From the NCBI RefSeq assembly GCF_019925205.1, contig NC_083568.1:29138393-29202392 (forward strand): a DNA stretch of 64,000 nt, read 5' to 3'. This document shows, in pieces, positions 24,282 through 37,560 of this stretch. This stretch comes from Metopolophium dirhodum. Its lineage: Eukaryota > Arthropoda > Insecta > Hemiptera > Aphididae. Both the position numbers and the translations under genes were made by a program. Numbering within the stretch: the first letter of the stretch is position 1; every line of letters begins with the position of its first letter. The notes under the pieces were generated by a model that had not been told where the DNA came from, did no database searches, and saw nothing but the letters and a program-made list of their open reading frames with translations.

Positions 24282-27059
24282 CTGACTAAAATTATTAGAA
24301 CTTACTATGAACTTTTACACGTATATACATTATTAAGTTGACAGCATGCGCGATAACTAACTTTTAGTGATTGTTTACGATCCCATACGTCATGTTTAGT
24401 GTTCATCTGTTCCAAAAATGACTCGTACCCAAGTCACCAAAAAAGAAAGCATTCGATTTTCATGATCCGCTAAATTACAATATAAAACGTTGAAAGTATT
24501 TGAACACGATTTATTATATTTATTCCATAATAATTTATAAATTAATGTCAAACTTATTAGGTATATTAAATAGTGTTGTACCATATTAAGTTCATCCTGT
24601 GCTTTGATATTCTTGTTATAATAGGTGAATGGTAATCTTTGATGTATATACACATAAGGTATGTAAACGACACAATAGTAATAAAATAAATATTAAATGG
24701 TGGTTAAAATAGGAAAATTGCCTAAATTAGTCCCTTAAAAACGCCGATGAAACGTTCCGTTAAAGTATTTAAAATTTTTTAACAAATATTTTACGACGTC
24801 ATTTTAAATGTAACTTGTAAGTCATTACTCTTTTATAACATTTTAAAAATGTAATTATAAACCGTATTAAGGACATTAATTAATTTGTAATTGTTTTCCC
24901 ATGTCAAAAACATGTTATCTTAAAACACATTACATTACATTGTAAAAGTTGTAATGGCTTGTATGCGTCTAATGTATATAAATATACTTGCCAAAATAAT
25001 TAACTCTATGGCTAGATCTCGTTTATGTCTTTATCATACTAAATGTATGATAGAATCTCGTAACATAAGTTATTATTGGGGTTAGGGAGATGTATTTGCA
25101 TTAAATGTTCCGGAGAGTTCGAGCATATCGTATTTCAGTATTTGTATAGTATAACAATAATATTATAATAAACAGACGTGAATATAACTTTTGATTATAA
25201 GTTCATAATAATCTATGCAAAGTCGACTTAAATTCTTTATTTTGTTCAGTTTTATTGAGTTGTACGATATGTGTATACTATCGTCTACATGTATTCGCAG
25301 ACGTTTGAGTTTAAAACAAATATTAAAATATATATCATACGATGCATGCTTATAAGTTATAATCCTTATAATATATGGTACACCGTACAATGTATTATAC
25401 AGAGTGAACTACGAGGATTTAAATATTGTTAAGATATAAATTTGCCTAATGTATTATATAGGTACACATCGAGGGCCTACCTATAAAAATATAATATCTT
25501 ATTTATAACGTAGGCTGTACAATATTAAAAATGGGTTGTTATTGATATAAAATATAATAATAACAATAACACTATACGATATATCGTAAATATAATATGT
25601 AAATATTGTTAAATTAAATTAGCTCATATATTATTATCTATTGAACATAATTCTGTATCAATGATACCATACGATAAATAGTGATTTTTACGATAGTTTT
25701 TCAAAAGTTTGCCCATTTTTCTAAAATATGTGTGTATATGATATATTTTATATAAATAATGTTGTCTCAGTGCGATAGTTTTTGTCATTAAATGGGCACC
25801 GAGATCTCTATATTTATTTCCCACACAATGTAATATATAGTATACGCAACATTATTTTGGTACAAATCGAAAACGATATCTTGTGAAACCATTGGGTCTT
25901 TAGGCGGCGACGACTCTGTAGAATCGCATCAAAAACGGTTTTGTCGTATAAAAGAAAAAAGGTTTCCGCCAGGCTGAAATAAAACAGATTTCAAACTGAG
26001 CCATTTTACAATGAAACGTTTTTATTGTTAGAATCTTGCTATTTCGTCGTTTTTAACTCAATGTCACAAACTTACAATAGCCTATGTGTCACTGACGATT
26101 CTACGTTATAGTTTTTCGTGTTCGATATTATTGTATACGGAAAGAGTTTTATACAAGACGTCTTATACACTATAAAAGTACGTCCTTGAGAGTTGAGAAA
26201 TATATACACATAAATTGTATTGGATTTTTCTACATTATAAAATAAAAAAAAAAAAATACAAAAATAACTCTGTTTAAAGCAGTATACCTTTCAACGGTTT
26301 TAAAACCGTATCAATGTCCATTTGATTTGCTGCTAATCCTGGAAAAAATTCTAACAAAACCTTTTAAAGTGACATTAAAAGCATTATCGAATATTTTTCA
26401 ATTCTAAATACCGCTTTTATCGTAACCTACTTCTATTAAAAAAAAAACGTAAATGTTAAACTTTTTGTGTCAAAAAGTTTGATATTAGTTCTTTTATAAA
26501 TTTAAATTTTCATATGGAAATTGAATATCAAGTTCGAGTAATTTTGTTATCCCATCGTAATGTAAAATGTATGTATAGCTTATAAAATTGTATACAAATA
26601 AATTAAATTATATTTAACAATATATTAAATTCAATAACTAATATAAAGTTTGTGTTGAAAAAAAATCACATTTCCCTACTATAGAGTCTAGGATATTTAT
26701 AAGTTTTAACTTTTAAATTAATCAAACATTTTGATAATAAAATAATAATTTTAAAAACTGATGGTTTATATATTACGTAGCTATTTATTATGTATATTTA
26801 TTAAAAAAAAATATATTTTTTTCTTCTAACTGTCTAATTCAGTTATCCATCACCATCGTTTCTGATGGATAGTCGAGGTTTTATTGCGCACGCACACATA
26901 CGCGTTGTATAAAATATATAAGGACTTTCAAACTTCTTAACTCCGTACAACAGCGCACATATCGCACAGGTACTCAACAACACACTAGAAGGTATATAGC
27001 ATAGATACTCAACGAGGTGGTATTTTATATATATTTATATATGTAAACAATTTTTTTCT
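24282..27059. other. A+T-rich non-coding stretch
   Basis: No gene seen. The segment 24790-24965 has alternating 'gtaacttgtaagtcattac' and 'acattacattacattgtaa' motifs that resemble the interior of some hAT elements, but no ends were found. A 14-base palindrome TACGATATATCGTA lies near 25575. Confidence 0.6.
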
Positions 27060-27740
27060 ATTCGACTGATTGATTGGGATATTATATCCCCGGCGGCACG
27101 GCGTCCTGTCGACGACAGTCGTTTTTTCCCCTATCGCCCCCCTGCCCGTCTCCGTTGTATGACCCGTCGTTATATATAGGCACTTTTCTCATTTGCCGGT
27201 CGGTATTTAATTCACAAATTGCTTTTGGAGTGCTATCTGCTATCACGGCGGAGGCGACATAAAAAAAAATAATAATAATAAAAAAAAATAAATAAAAAGA
27301 GTAAAAACCATCACTACCACCGCCGTGCCATCTTCATCTTCACCTTCGCCCAGTTAAATTATAATATTAGCGGCCGCACAATGCGTGACGCTGCCACGCG
27401 GTATATACAAAACGATAAAAGCTCGCTCGCTCTCTCTCTCTCTCTCCCTCTTTTTTTCCAGTCGGAATAATTAGATTCTGGTTTTCTTCGTAGCCTGTCA
27501 GAAGTTTAAAAATTATACGCCACGGTCTGGCCGATGCGTTCAACTCGACCCGAGAAGTTTGCCTCTTTGTGTGTACTGCCGCTGTAGTTATACTATATAC
27601 TCTCCACTCGTAAATACCAATTCGCAAAACGCGCGTTTTGCCGGATGTCTTCATTTTAATGCAATATAGTTATACAATTTCGGCTACACCCCACCCATAA
27701 CGTGGCTACTATACTTTCAGTGCACATCCCCCACGAGGAT
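27060..27740. promoter_or_regulatory. CpG-rich island with (CT)n, possible promoter or enhancer
   Basis: The segment opens with 'ccccggcggcacggcgtcct' and contains a TATATATAGG TATA-like motif near 27170, the (CT)n tract at 27422-27450, and frequent CpG. No coding frame is persuasive. TATA plus CpG plus GAGA motifs would fit a promoter or enhancer, but no transcript start can be assigned from sequence. Confidence 0.35.
27422..27450. repeat. (CT)n tract in CpG-rich island
   Basis: 'gctcgctcgctctctctctc' and on to 'ccctcttttttt'. On the minus strand it is a run of GAGA motifs, the core recognised by insect GAGA factor. Confidence 0.9.
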
Positions 27741-30700
27741 CGTTAACAAAACACCAAGTTTTCTTAAATTAACCCAAAATTACAGATAGATAACGTCACG
27801 AAGCAGAGAATGGGGTTGAAATATATAGCTTTGTAAGATGATATGACGTGTCGTGTTTTTACTACCAGCAATCATAATATATAATTTACATGTTAATATT
27901 ATTATTTTTTAAATTATGTTTTGAATTAACATTATAATGGTCGTTTAAAATAGCCGTACCAACAAATATTCGGAAACGGGGAAAGTACTTATTGCGTATT
28001 GTTGTAAAATATATTATAATATTAATAATATTATTTGTCATAACGTATATTAAATAGTGGAAACAAGAATTAAATTCCAGTCGGAGTTGAGTATTCTGGA
28101 TATTATTTATTATAATAATATGAACAAATGTCAAATATTATCTTTCATTTTATTCAAAAATATTATTTGTTTTAGATTGTATACGGCTTTGATTGACTGA
28201 TGTCAAATATGTAATATTAATATCATTTGTAATTATTATGATGGTTGATACATTTTAATATTTTAAAAGCACATAATATGTGCTGCAGTATACGAGTAAC
28301 ATGTACAACAATAAAATGGTTCCAACCGAACTCATTCAATTTAAACACAATTCATTTATATTGTACTGTCATCAATACAGGTATTGTAGAGCCAATAGTG
28401 GACATATTATTGAACCAACGAATAAGTGATAATTATATGTTTAATATAAGCACAACGTTTTAAAAAGTTTATAAAAGTAATTTATAAAAGTAATTTATCT
28501 ACATTATTTTATATACGTCATAGAATAAATGGAACAATAAAAACAATAACGTATTATATTATTCTAGTTTATACTTTTTTGATCTCGATTGTATGTCTTT
28601 GATTTGAAAACTGTTAAACAAAATCACCCCAAGATAAACCGAATTTAATATTATGTGACAAATAGTTTTTAGTTTACGCAGCATTTAATGCTATATATGT
28701 ATATTATCAAGAAAAATCACGAAAAAGTTCAAATTTCGATTAGCTGTATAATAATTAATGTCTTTCGGGAGTTCTCAAAGATTATAAGTAGATAGGGCAG
28801 CATTTGCGTCAATGACTTTAACGACAAAACCATTTGGAATAAGGGTGTCCGCGGAAGATTCACGACTTACACCACTGGGACATGATTCGAAAATAGGCCA
28901 ATTCCAAAGCTTTAATGGTCGCAAGACGATAACAGTATTTTCCGTTTTCATCGCCACTGCTGGGTATACTATAGGCGTTACAACTGCAGCTATATATTAT
29001 AAAGGAGGAGGCCGAATTCTGATAAAAGCTATTGACTTTAAATTATAGATTATTCGACTGGAGACTACAAATTTTATCTATACAACTATATCGTGTACAA
29101 ACGTTAAATACTAAATTGTTGAAACCAAAACAAAATATTTATGTTTTTATCTATTTTTTTTTTAGCATTATCCAATACAAATAAATAGTGATAGTTTTTC
29201 AATAGACCAACACATTTTTAATTTAAACGATGAAAAAATTATTGTTTTATATAATATTTTGTAATATTTGCTGCGGGCAATCTTTAGTTACATTTTAACA
29301 TATATGTTGAATTTATTATTTTACAAAAACTAATTTAATACATACCTGCACTCTTATGTATTACCTATAGGTACATTTGTGTTTTGTGCATAAACAAATT
29401 ACACGATTTTGACGTTTTGTGAAAACTTTTGACAAAATATAATATTGTTAAAGTTGTAAGTAAATAATACAAGTCCCGGGTAACAAATTATTTTTACATT
29501 ATTAAACACTTTTCCAATTTAAACAGAATAGTTTTGAACTATTGCGTTTGTAGAAACTATTCTGTAGCTTTTAGTTAAACGGACAACTCTTTTACGTACT
29601 ACATATATTATTAAATTTTTAACAACATTTCAGTTTATTAATATTTTATTTGAAAAACCAACAAAGCATCTAATACATTTATGAGTCACTTTCATAAAAA
29701 ACTACTCATTTTAGAGTCTTTATTAGCGATATTGTCAATATTTTAGATATCATGTGATTAAAAAACCAACAATTTGACGTTTTTATATCGATACGTTTAT
29801 TTATGTTCGTTGCTCGTATTAATGGACTACAGTGTTATCGGCCAAGAGAGATAATATAGTTAGTGGACACCAGAAAGACGTATTAGTATAAGCTTGGATT
29901 TATTAAAAACGGACCCCATGCGAAGGAATATTATTACGATATACCATAAAGGAAACCGCTAGGCCAGGCAATCATTTTAACGGTAGGTCGACGGGTTATC
30001 AGGGCCGTTTACAATTAACCATTAAAACAACATACTGGGTCAACAAATGTGTTTTATAAGCCACCAAATTTTATTTATGCACGATCTGACAAATTGGGAC
30101 AGTGTTATTTCAAAAAAAGATAACATTTTTTAAATGTTTTACTTGTATTTAGCTAAAAACATTGGCAATTACTTTACAATCACAGTTGTTCATAGCAACG
30201 AAACCTATAAAATTTAATACCAACAACGAATTATTATTTGTTTTTTTCTTTTTTAGTCGGACTCATGCAAATATTAAAAATAAAACCCATAAATATTAGT
30301 TTTATTAAAATGAAAATAATTATAAAAAGGCTATCTGTAACAAACTGGATAAAGTCAAAAAATAAAATTTGGAATGTTTTTTAAAAATGTACTTGGAAAA
30401 CGGTTTGAGAAAAATGAACTCTTGACATAAAAACATTTTTTTTTGAAGGTGGATAAAATAAAATGTTTCGTATATTTTAACATTAGTCTTAATGATTTCG
30501 TAAGAACCGTTCTATTAACATCGTCCTATATTTCCAGCACCTCAACTTCTAGGATTCAATACTTTTATTGCTTAACAGTTCTTATATTCTATTAGTTATG
30601 TGTTTACAAGTTATAACCATCAAATTACAAATTCAGTGAATATACGTACAAATCAAATAAGTTTATTGTTATAAACATACTTCTATGTATATTATAAGCT

Positions 30701-31859
30701 ATAATTGAATAATTATTTTTATGCAACAAATTTATTAATATCATATTAATATTTAATAACCATAGTAAACGATAATTAATTTAAATTAATTTCATCATAT
30801 TCATTTTAATTATTGATTTTTTATTTGAATAATAATGAACCACAATACCTTATTATAGGTTCTAAAAATATTCTGTACTTATATTTTATTATTTTTTTTT
30901 ATATATATTATATCAAGAATATGTAATATTATATCTTATTTTATATTAATCTTAAATCTAATTATAATAATTTATTCAGGTTATCATATCCAGTTCAGTT
31001 TTTTTTTTTTTTTTTACTGACGCAACAGACATGAGCATTACATATTTTTTTTAATGTTTAATAAATAATAACCCATCAAAACGTAAAAAAATGGTAAAAG
31101 CCATTAATAAAATTGAAAATTTAGCAAGACATGAGGTCACGAGGTGTCCATTGAACATGTATTAAATTTAAACTTTAAATAATGAGACAACAGAAACTCT
31201 TGTTACAGCCCGATATTAAACACGCTGATTGGCAATCTATATATTTTATAATACGACTTCTTATATGATTTAGTTGACGATTTTTTAACTTAAGGATCAA
31301 CTAATGACTATATTATATAAAATACTATATTAGATTACGCATAATATACCAATATGTTTGCATTGTATGGGTAATTGTGTTGTTGTGTGTCAGCGTCGTT
31401 CAGCTGCTCTTTAATTATCTAATTAATCGACAGAACAATCATTTTCGCATGAAAGTAATTTGCGCGTTTTATGTTAATAATTAATAAATATTTTTACCAG
31501 AGGTATGTGCATATTATATTTTATAGGAACGTTACATTTTTATATGATTTATTGTACGGTCAACGAGTATCAACGTATAGTTTATAACACTTTTCAAACT
31601 ATTGAGATATTTTAATTAATCAATCATCTGCTTGATAGAAATAATTAGTGTAAATATTTTTTTTTTAAAAAAACGTCAAATTGTTTTACATATTATAATA
31701 TTATTTTGTTCTCAAAATAAATGTTTTTCATTATTACCTGCTATCATAATAGATGCGTATATATATTATTAAATTCACGAGTATCTCATTCGGGATTTGT
31801 ATGCGGCATTGCAAAATATATTTTAATCGGTCATTTTACTGCCGTTCTATATTTTTGTT
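27741..31859. other. A+T-rich non-coding stretch
   Basis: No gene seen apart from the possible relic at 28775-29048. A perfect 12-bp inverted repeat with a 19-base loop (ACAGAATAGTTT / AAACTATTCTGT) lies at 29523-29565. Confidence 0.6.
28775..29048. pseudogene. Possible decayed coding fragment, open on both strands
   Basis: A stretch of about 200 bases has more balanced base composition than its A+T-rich surroundings and stays open on both strands. The minus frame reads into MKTENTVIVLRPLKLWNW and then PIFESCPSGVSRESSAD. The plus frame includes DSRLTPLGHDSKIGQF. Both look protein-like, and neither has a start in good context or splice sites I would trust. I do not recognise a family. It could be a transposon coding relic or a retrocopied fragment. 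Confidence 0.25.
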
Positions 31860-32760
31860 TTCGGGCAGTGGTGGTGGGTTATGAGCAGACAGCACGGCAG
31901 TAGCACAAGTTACAATAAGGACGTAGGAAAAAAATGAGAAAATGAAAAAATTCTCGACGTAGGATGGGTTAGGAGAGGATGCGTCGTGACGAAGAGTGAA
32001 GAGAACGAAACGTTTTATTGCCAAGCGCCGAGGTATGCTGTGGCGGGATAAACGCATAAAACCGTGCTGCTCAGTGTCATCTTTGGTACGTATAAAAATG
32101 CGAAAAGATGGTCGAAAATGCGAGAGCACATCCTTATTGTAAATGAGGGAGATAAAGAGGAAATGCCTCTATCCGATATCTTTATCCTGGATAGAGTAAG
32201 TAGGCGGCGCAGTAATGACGGCAGCGTCGCGCGAGGTTCCGTGCACTCCATAAAGCATTAATGGACAATAATTCCGGTCTTAATACGTGTTTTTATGGGT
32301 GTGGCGCAGTTATACCACGACCCTGGTGGTAGTTATACCGTGGCACGCTGGACGCGAAAAAATGTCGTATCATCGCCGCCGCCGCGTTATTTTGTCACGC
32401 ACGCCGTCACACCATCTATTGTAGTCGTCGTCCGCGGCACAGTATATATAGTAAGTTGTCCTCGAATTATTCGCCTCGAGTCCCATTTCCTCGGAAAGCC
32501 TATGCTCGACGTGTACATATGTATGTATATACATAGTCATCTAATAATATATTTACGAACAGCGTTGCGTGGCCGTTCATTGCGACAGTACCTATATAAT
32601 ATAATGGGATTTCCGGCACGATGGGTCAGTGGCGCAGGGTTCATGGGGGTGCGAGGGGGGATGTCAGGTCCGTTCGACGCTTGCGTACTAGCATCTATGT
32701 TTGGATGTGAACTGTGCAGTATATACGGACTTCCTCCACACTCGTACAATAATGATATGT
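31860..32760. promoter_or_regulatory. CpG-rich island, possible regulatory DNA
   Basis: Balanced composition with many CpG ('ggcggcgcagtaatgacggc', 'catcgccgccgccgcgttat'). Overlapping frames on both strands (the longest 164 codons, 32295-32789) have different, unrelated peptides and no recognisable domain, which argues for composition and not coding. The (CT)n(TA)n tract lies just downstream. Confidence 0.4.
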
Positions 32761-32946
32761 CATATTATTATATACTACAGCACCTATAATATTGATCAAC
32801 GTGTTTACCTACCAAATACGAGACAAAACGACGTGAATTTATCGCGAGAGATAAACATTATTTTTCAAATGATTTATAATATAATATATATAAAGGGTCT
32901 ATAATACTCACTCGTATGTCGTCTTATCCGCTGCCAAACGACGAAT

Positions 32947-32987
32947 TCTCTCTCTCTCTCTCTCTCTCACTCTATATATATATATAT
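32947..32987. repeat. (CT)n followed by (TA)n
   Basis: About eleven CT units (32947-32968) followed after five bases by about seven TA units (32973-32987). Confidence 0.95.
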
Positions 32988-32999
32988 CCCGTCTGTTAT

Positions 33000-35730
33000 A
33001 GACATATGTATGTATACTTTGTACCGACTGTCCCCAACAATGCGTTCAAATAGTCTCGTGAATCGAGTGCTGGACGGTTGTAGGTTGACAGGGATTAATG
33101 AATCGAATTTATCCTACTTTTATTGTGAAAAATGTTCTGTCATTTTTTTCAGTATTATATATTTAAAGCTCAACATCATATAATAATAGTTCAGCGAAAT
33201 AGGGTATATATAGATGTATGGCTGTTATTCTCGATCGAACCAACCGAATTAATTCAAAGGCTATATTATATTTTATGTTTTGAATTTGTTTTATAATCAA
33301 ACGTACTATTAATTATTTTTGTACCTGTTGAAAAATGAATACCTCCTACTTTAAAAGTCAAATATATTCAAATATTATGAACATTTTAATTTGTTAAATA
33401 TTATAATCAAAACGATAATGTCATTATAAAAAAAAAAAATATATTAAAACATAAAAAAATTGAACAATCACCTATGGGGATACCATATAAAACTATATAT
33501 AATATAATAGCTCGTTGTAATACAGTGGTAAAAAAACTGCAATCAATCCCAATTATTGCTCACGCATTATTATGGCGTTTGTGAATTGTGATGCTAGTCC
33601 CTAGGGCCTAGATAGTAGATACTAAATTATTACTAATATATTATATGGTTTGCACTCTTATATTTATTAATTATAATTTTTAAAAAAATGCTGATTTTTT
33701 TTTATTAACAAGAGGAATTGTGTTATATGTATATGAATAAAATGAAAATTACTATTAGTGATTTGCAAGGTGACAAATTTTTGGAATTATATCATATTGT
33801 TAATTTAAAATTTGTAGAACTTCCGTGATTCCACAAGCTGTTATTATTATAACACATTTACTATATAAACTATAAAGTCTAAACCTACATGCCTAAATAG
33901 ATATTCCAAATATTTATAAGTGTATGACTGCATACAGTTCAGTTATGTGTACTGAAGTTTAGAATATTTATTATAGTTCCCGAAAAGTTGTTCTGTAAAC
34001 CTTTCAGTCTAAACTGCAGTTTATAATTAAAACTTTTTTTAATAAAAAAAATACCTACAGTTTAATTATTGTTTTTATAGTTTTAGTGTAATTTAGTGGA
34101 CTTTTAACGTAAGAAAATCTTTGTTTATGACTTTGCGTAACCCAATTTATTGAATGACAAAAAACACCATTAATATTTTCTATCCATTTTAATACTTGTT
34201 TATATTAATCACTAATTAACCAATTGAAGTACGTATTCAATATTATCTTAAGACCTTAAGTGGATTATGATATTATTTGTACAATATGTTAAAATAAAAT
34301 CACGAATTGGAGATTACATTGTTTTAATAAGACTTATTTATTTTAACTCAATTTTCGAAACTTGTGCATATTAAAATGGAAAGTTCATTAAATGTTATCT
34401 TATCAGAATATACTAGTAACTTATAATATAGAAAATATATTGCACTCTTTAAGTAATTGCTTTCAGCTTTGTTTAAAATAATAGTATTTTCATAATCTCA
34501 TAAGTTTTTAATTAACCTGCATATTCTTGTTATAATTTATTTTTCAGAAGATTGATTAATATACGTTTGCTTTATTGTAAACTTTTTCTACCTATTGACA
34601 CAATATTTAATTAATTATAAATACAGATACCTCCTACTCATTACACAATGTTTTTTCATTCCAGAAAAGAGAAAAGTAACAATCCTTTGTAAACAGTTTT
34701 TGGAAAATTTTTAAATCTGCGACTAATTTTTCTACGAATAAATACACGAATATCGATTAGTTAAATACAAACACTAAAAAAAAAAATCACATTTTGTTTT
34801 TTAAATGTATTTTTAACTTTAAATGGTATAAATTTTAATTTTGTACCTACGTAATAAATAAATACAAGACTTAATTGTTTTAAAAGTTAAATTTAAATAA
34901 GTGTGTCATGGCGTGGATATGTAATTATTTCAAATACCGAAAATAATCGTGTATCACTAAATTTCATGAAAAAGTAAGGTACATTTAATATGAAAAAAAA
35001 GTCAAATGTATAGTCTTATTGTTTTTTATTGCTTTGCAAGAGGAAAGAAAGGAAAACTAATATAAAACAAAGTGGGCATCTCGTTGGTTAATAAACTGCA
35101 GTCCCATATAATGTCTTACATATTTTATTAGACAGATTTATGTACATTTATATCCATTAATTTATTTCCCCATTTACCTATCTGCTGCTGAAGTTTATCC
35201 CAATAAGCCTTTGTCCTGACAGCGATTCCGTAAAACAACCGTTTAACGTTCGATTCCATTTTAAAATGTATTTATTCAAAACTTTTATCATTATTTTGCG
35301 TTCGTGGTTTACTTTTTTTCGGTTCGACCGAAGAATTAAAATACATACATGTGTATATGTTATTATAGTATTTAAATTTCCCTTCCTCCCCCTCAACTAT
35401 CAAATTTCAAAGTTTTCTACCTCTGAATTTACAGATACGTTGGTACAATATGATAAAAGTATATCTGAGTAATATGTATATAGTACGAGGTATCTGCGCG
35501 TGTATAGTGAGTTTGATGAAAACTCGATACCTAACTGCAAATACCGAAACGAAAGAACGGTTAAAATATAATATAATATAGAACAATAAAATTATTTCGT
35601 TTCCCGTCTCGATCGACATTTATAGTTTACCATCATGCCGCAGCGCATATTGGATTTATACTAGTATTATTTTTGAGCGATAAAACTAAAGCCATTATAC
35701 GTGTTTACCGTATGCATCCAATAATAATAA
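33000..35730. other. A+T-rich non-coding stretch
   Basis: No gene, transposon end or structured repeat seen. Confidence 0.65.
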
Positions 35731-35739
35731 TAATAATAA

Positions 35740-36020
35740 TCGATGACGTTTAAACGTGTCGGCGGACCTTTAAAATCGACTTACCGCCGCCGGTGGTGTT
35801 TGCTTTTACACCGCGGAGTAAAAGTTTCTAACAACTTTGGGGAATTGAAAATTCAATAAAATACCACTGCGGAGATAGCGGCAGTGTCGAAACTCCGAGG
35901 ATGGGTCCTCAATGGCGGTGTAGGGTGTAGTAGGACCGTGGCTGTAATTAAAACCGACGACGGCGTAGAGAAAATATATACGTTTCGTCGTGCTCTATAC
36001 AGCTGCTAATTGAATGACAT
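35740..36020. promoter_or_regulatory. Short CpG-rich island
   Basis: About 280 bases with 'cttaccgccgccggtggtgt', 'gacgacggcgtag' and similar, directly upstream of a family-1 copy. No frame. Function inferred from composition only. Confidence 0.3.
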
Positions 36021-36038
36021 ACTAATATATAAGAAAGC

Positions 36039-36520
36039 GGGTAAGTGGATGTCGCTCTGCTGTACAGTAGGTGACAAGTGGGTCAATGTATAACGGATTG
36101 TATTAAACTTGAATTCAATGATATAATATCATTGTATAAGAAAAACGGTTCTGAGCGGAGACGGTTTATCAGTCTGGATAATATACGATATATATAATTG
36201 TAAGTTGAGTTAATATTATAATATTATTATTTTTATTCGTTTCTATGGTGATAAGCAAAGCGTTAGAAATTAAAATCCCATTTTTAGTGGTTTTTCGTAA
36301 TTTTGCGGTGGTTTTTCCCGAAGTATTAAATAACTATTGAGAAAAATCGAAAAATTATCTCTCTAAAGTATCAACTTGATCTAATTTTCTAAAATATAAG
36401 GTACTATATTTTGAAATCAAAGCACTCCTTCTGGTAGAAATGTTGTATACAGGATGGGGAAAAAAAATAAACACCATTGTAAAACCACTAACTTCCTTGC
36501 TCCACTCAGAATCTAAAATA
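36039..36520 (+). repeat. Repeat family 1, short complete-looking copy
   Basis: Both markers are present (5' 'gggtaagtggatgtcgctct', 3' 'tgctccactcagaatctaaa') with a 482-bp total. It lacks the duplicated middle of the 2609-4012 copy, which shows the compact form of the family. Confidence 0.8.
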
Positions 36521-36599
36521 TATAAATGAACTTTTCACTTTTTTTACACTCGTATAGTATATCATTATGTTTACGTAAAATAGCTATAAAATATGCAGG

Positions 36600-37560
36600 T
36601 AGGTTATACTTTGTGCGCAAAAATAACCGAACCGAAAAGCGTATCAGAACCAAAGTATATAGGTCGTCGGGGTCGTCTGGAATATTGTCGTGCGTAGGTA
36701 TATTACTACGGGTGGGGTATGATGCGCCTCGTTGTATATACGTTACCATATAAAATATATTGCGAGTTACCCACACTACCTAGGTAGGTATAATTATTAG
36801 GAAATTCGTCGAATGCGCATCACGAGCATCGCGTTGTCGCGGGTCACCGCTGACGGCCTCGTATTATAATAATATAATAATTTACGGTCATATAAAATAC
36901 CGACGGGATCTCCTCGCCTCGTACTTCAGCCGTTTCGGCATATTAATGAACTTGGCCGGCGCTCGTATAAGTGTATTATATTTATGGTGTGCGAGAGAAA
37001 GGTCTCGTATATATTATTATTATTGTATTATACGTATGTACCGCACTGCCGACGAATTTACGTTAATATACACCCGTGCACATGTATATATGTGTGTGTA
37101 TGTGTGCGTGTATATATACGTGTATTATAGATAGATGTGATTTGCATATAAACTGAATGTGTGCTCCATTAATCCGGAGACTGCCGTCGCGCGCAATAAA
37201 CGGCATCGTCGTCGTCGTTGTCGTCGTTGTCGTCGTAACGATTTAGAGCTGACGGCCGTTCGACAGACTCCCGAGGGTTTTATTGCTTTTTGCGCGCAGC
37301 ACAGTCTCTGGAAATCGTAAAATCGCGCGCCAGTATTATATACCTCCGAGCGGCTGTGACGACGATGATAGTGGTGTGGGGGGTGGCTGGTGGAGGTCGA
37401 TTCGTCATGTGTACATGGACTGGAAAATAAAAAATTCCGTCTGGTAAAACCCGAGATCGACAACCCCATCCGAGTCCGGTGACGAAAGTAATGGTACGCG
37501 ACCGACGCGTCCGAACGTCTATGTTATATTACGACGTATTCCTTTCACAGCAGTCCACGA
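36600..37560. promoter_or_regulatory. CpG-rich island with GTC repeats
   Basis: Contains a degenerate (GTC)n run at about 37206-37240 ('cgtcgtcgtcgttgtcgtcg') that produces the Arg-rich minus-strand frame 37125-37469, and a (GT)n-like run near 37090. No recognisable protein. Possibly regulatory. Confidence 0.38.

Noticed and set aside
24790..24965. Possible hAT interior with 'acattacattaca' motifs
   Set aside because: No terminal repeats or target duplication found; motifs of this kind are easy to get in A+T-rich DNA.
32295..32789. 164-codon open frame, longest on the plus strand
   Set aside because: It lies in a CpG-rich island where overlapping frames on both strands are equally open; no domain, and rare stops are explained by G/C content.
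37125..37469. Arg-rich 114-codon minus-strand frame
   Set aside because: The Arg/Gln block is the translation of a degenerate (GTC)n repeat.
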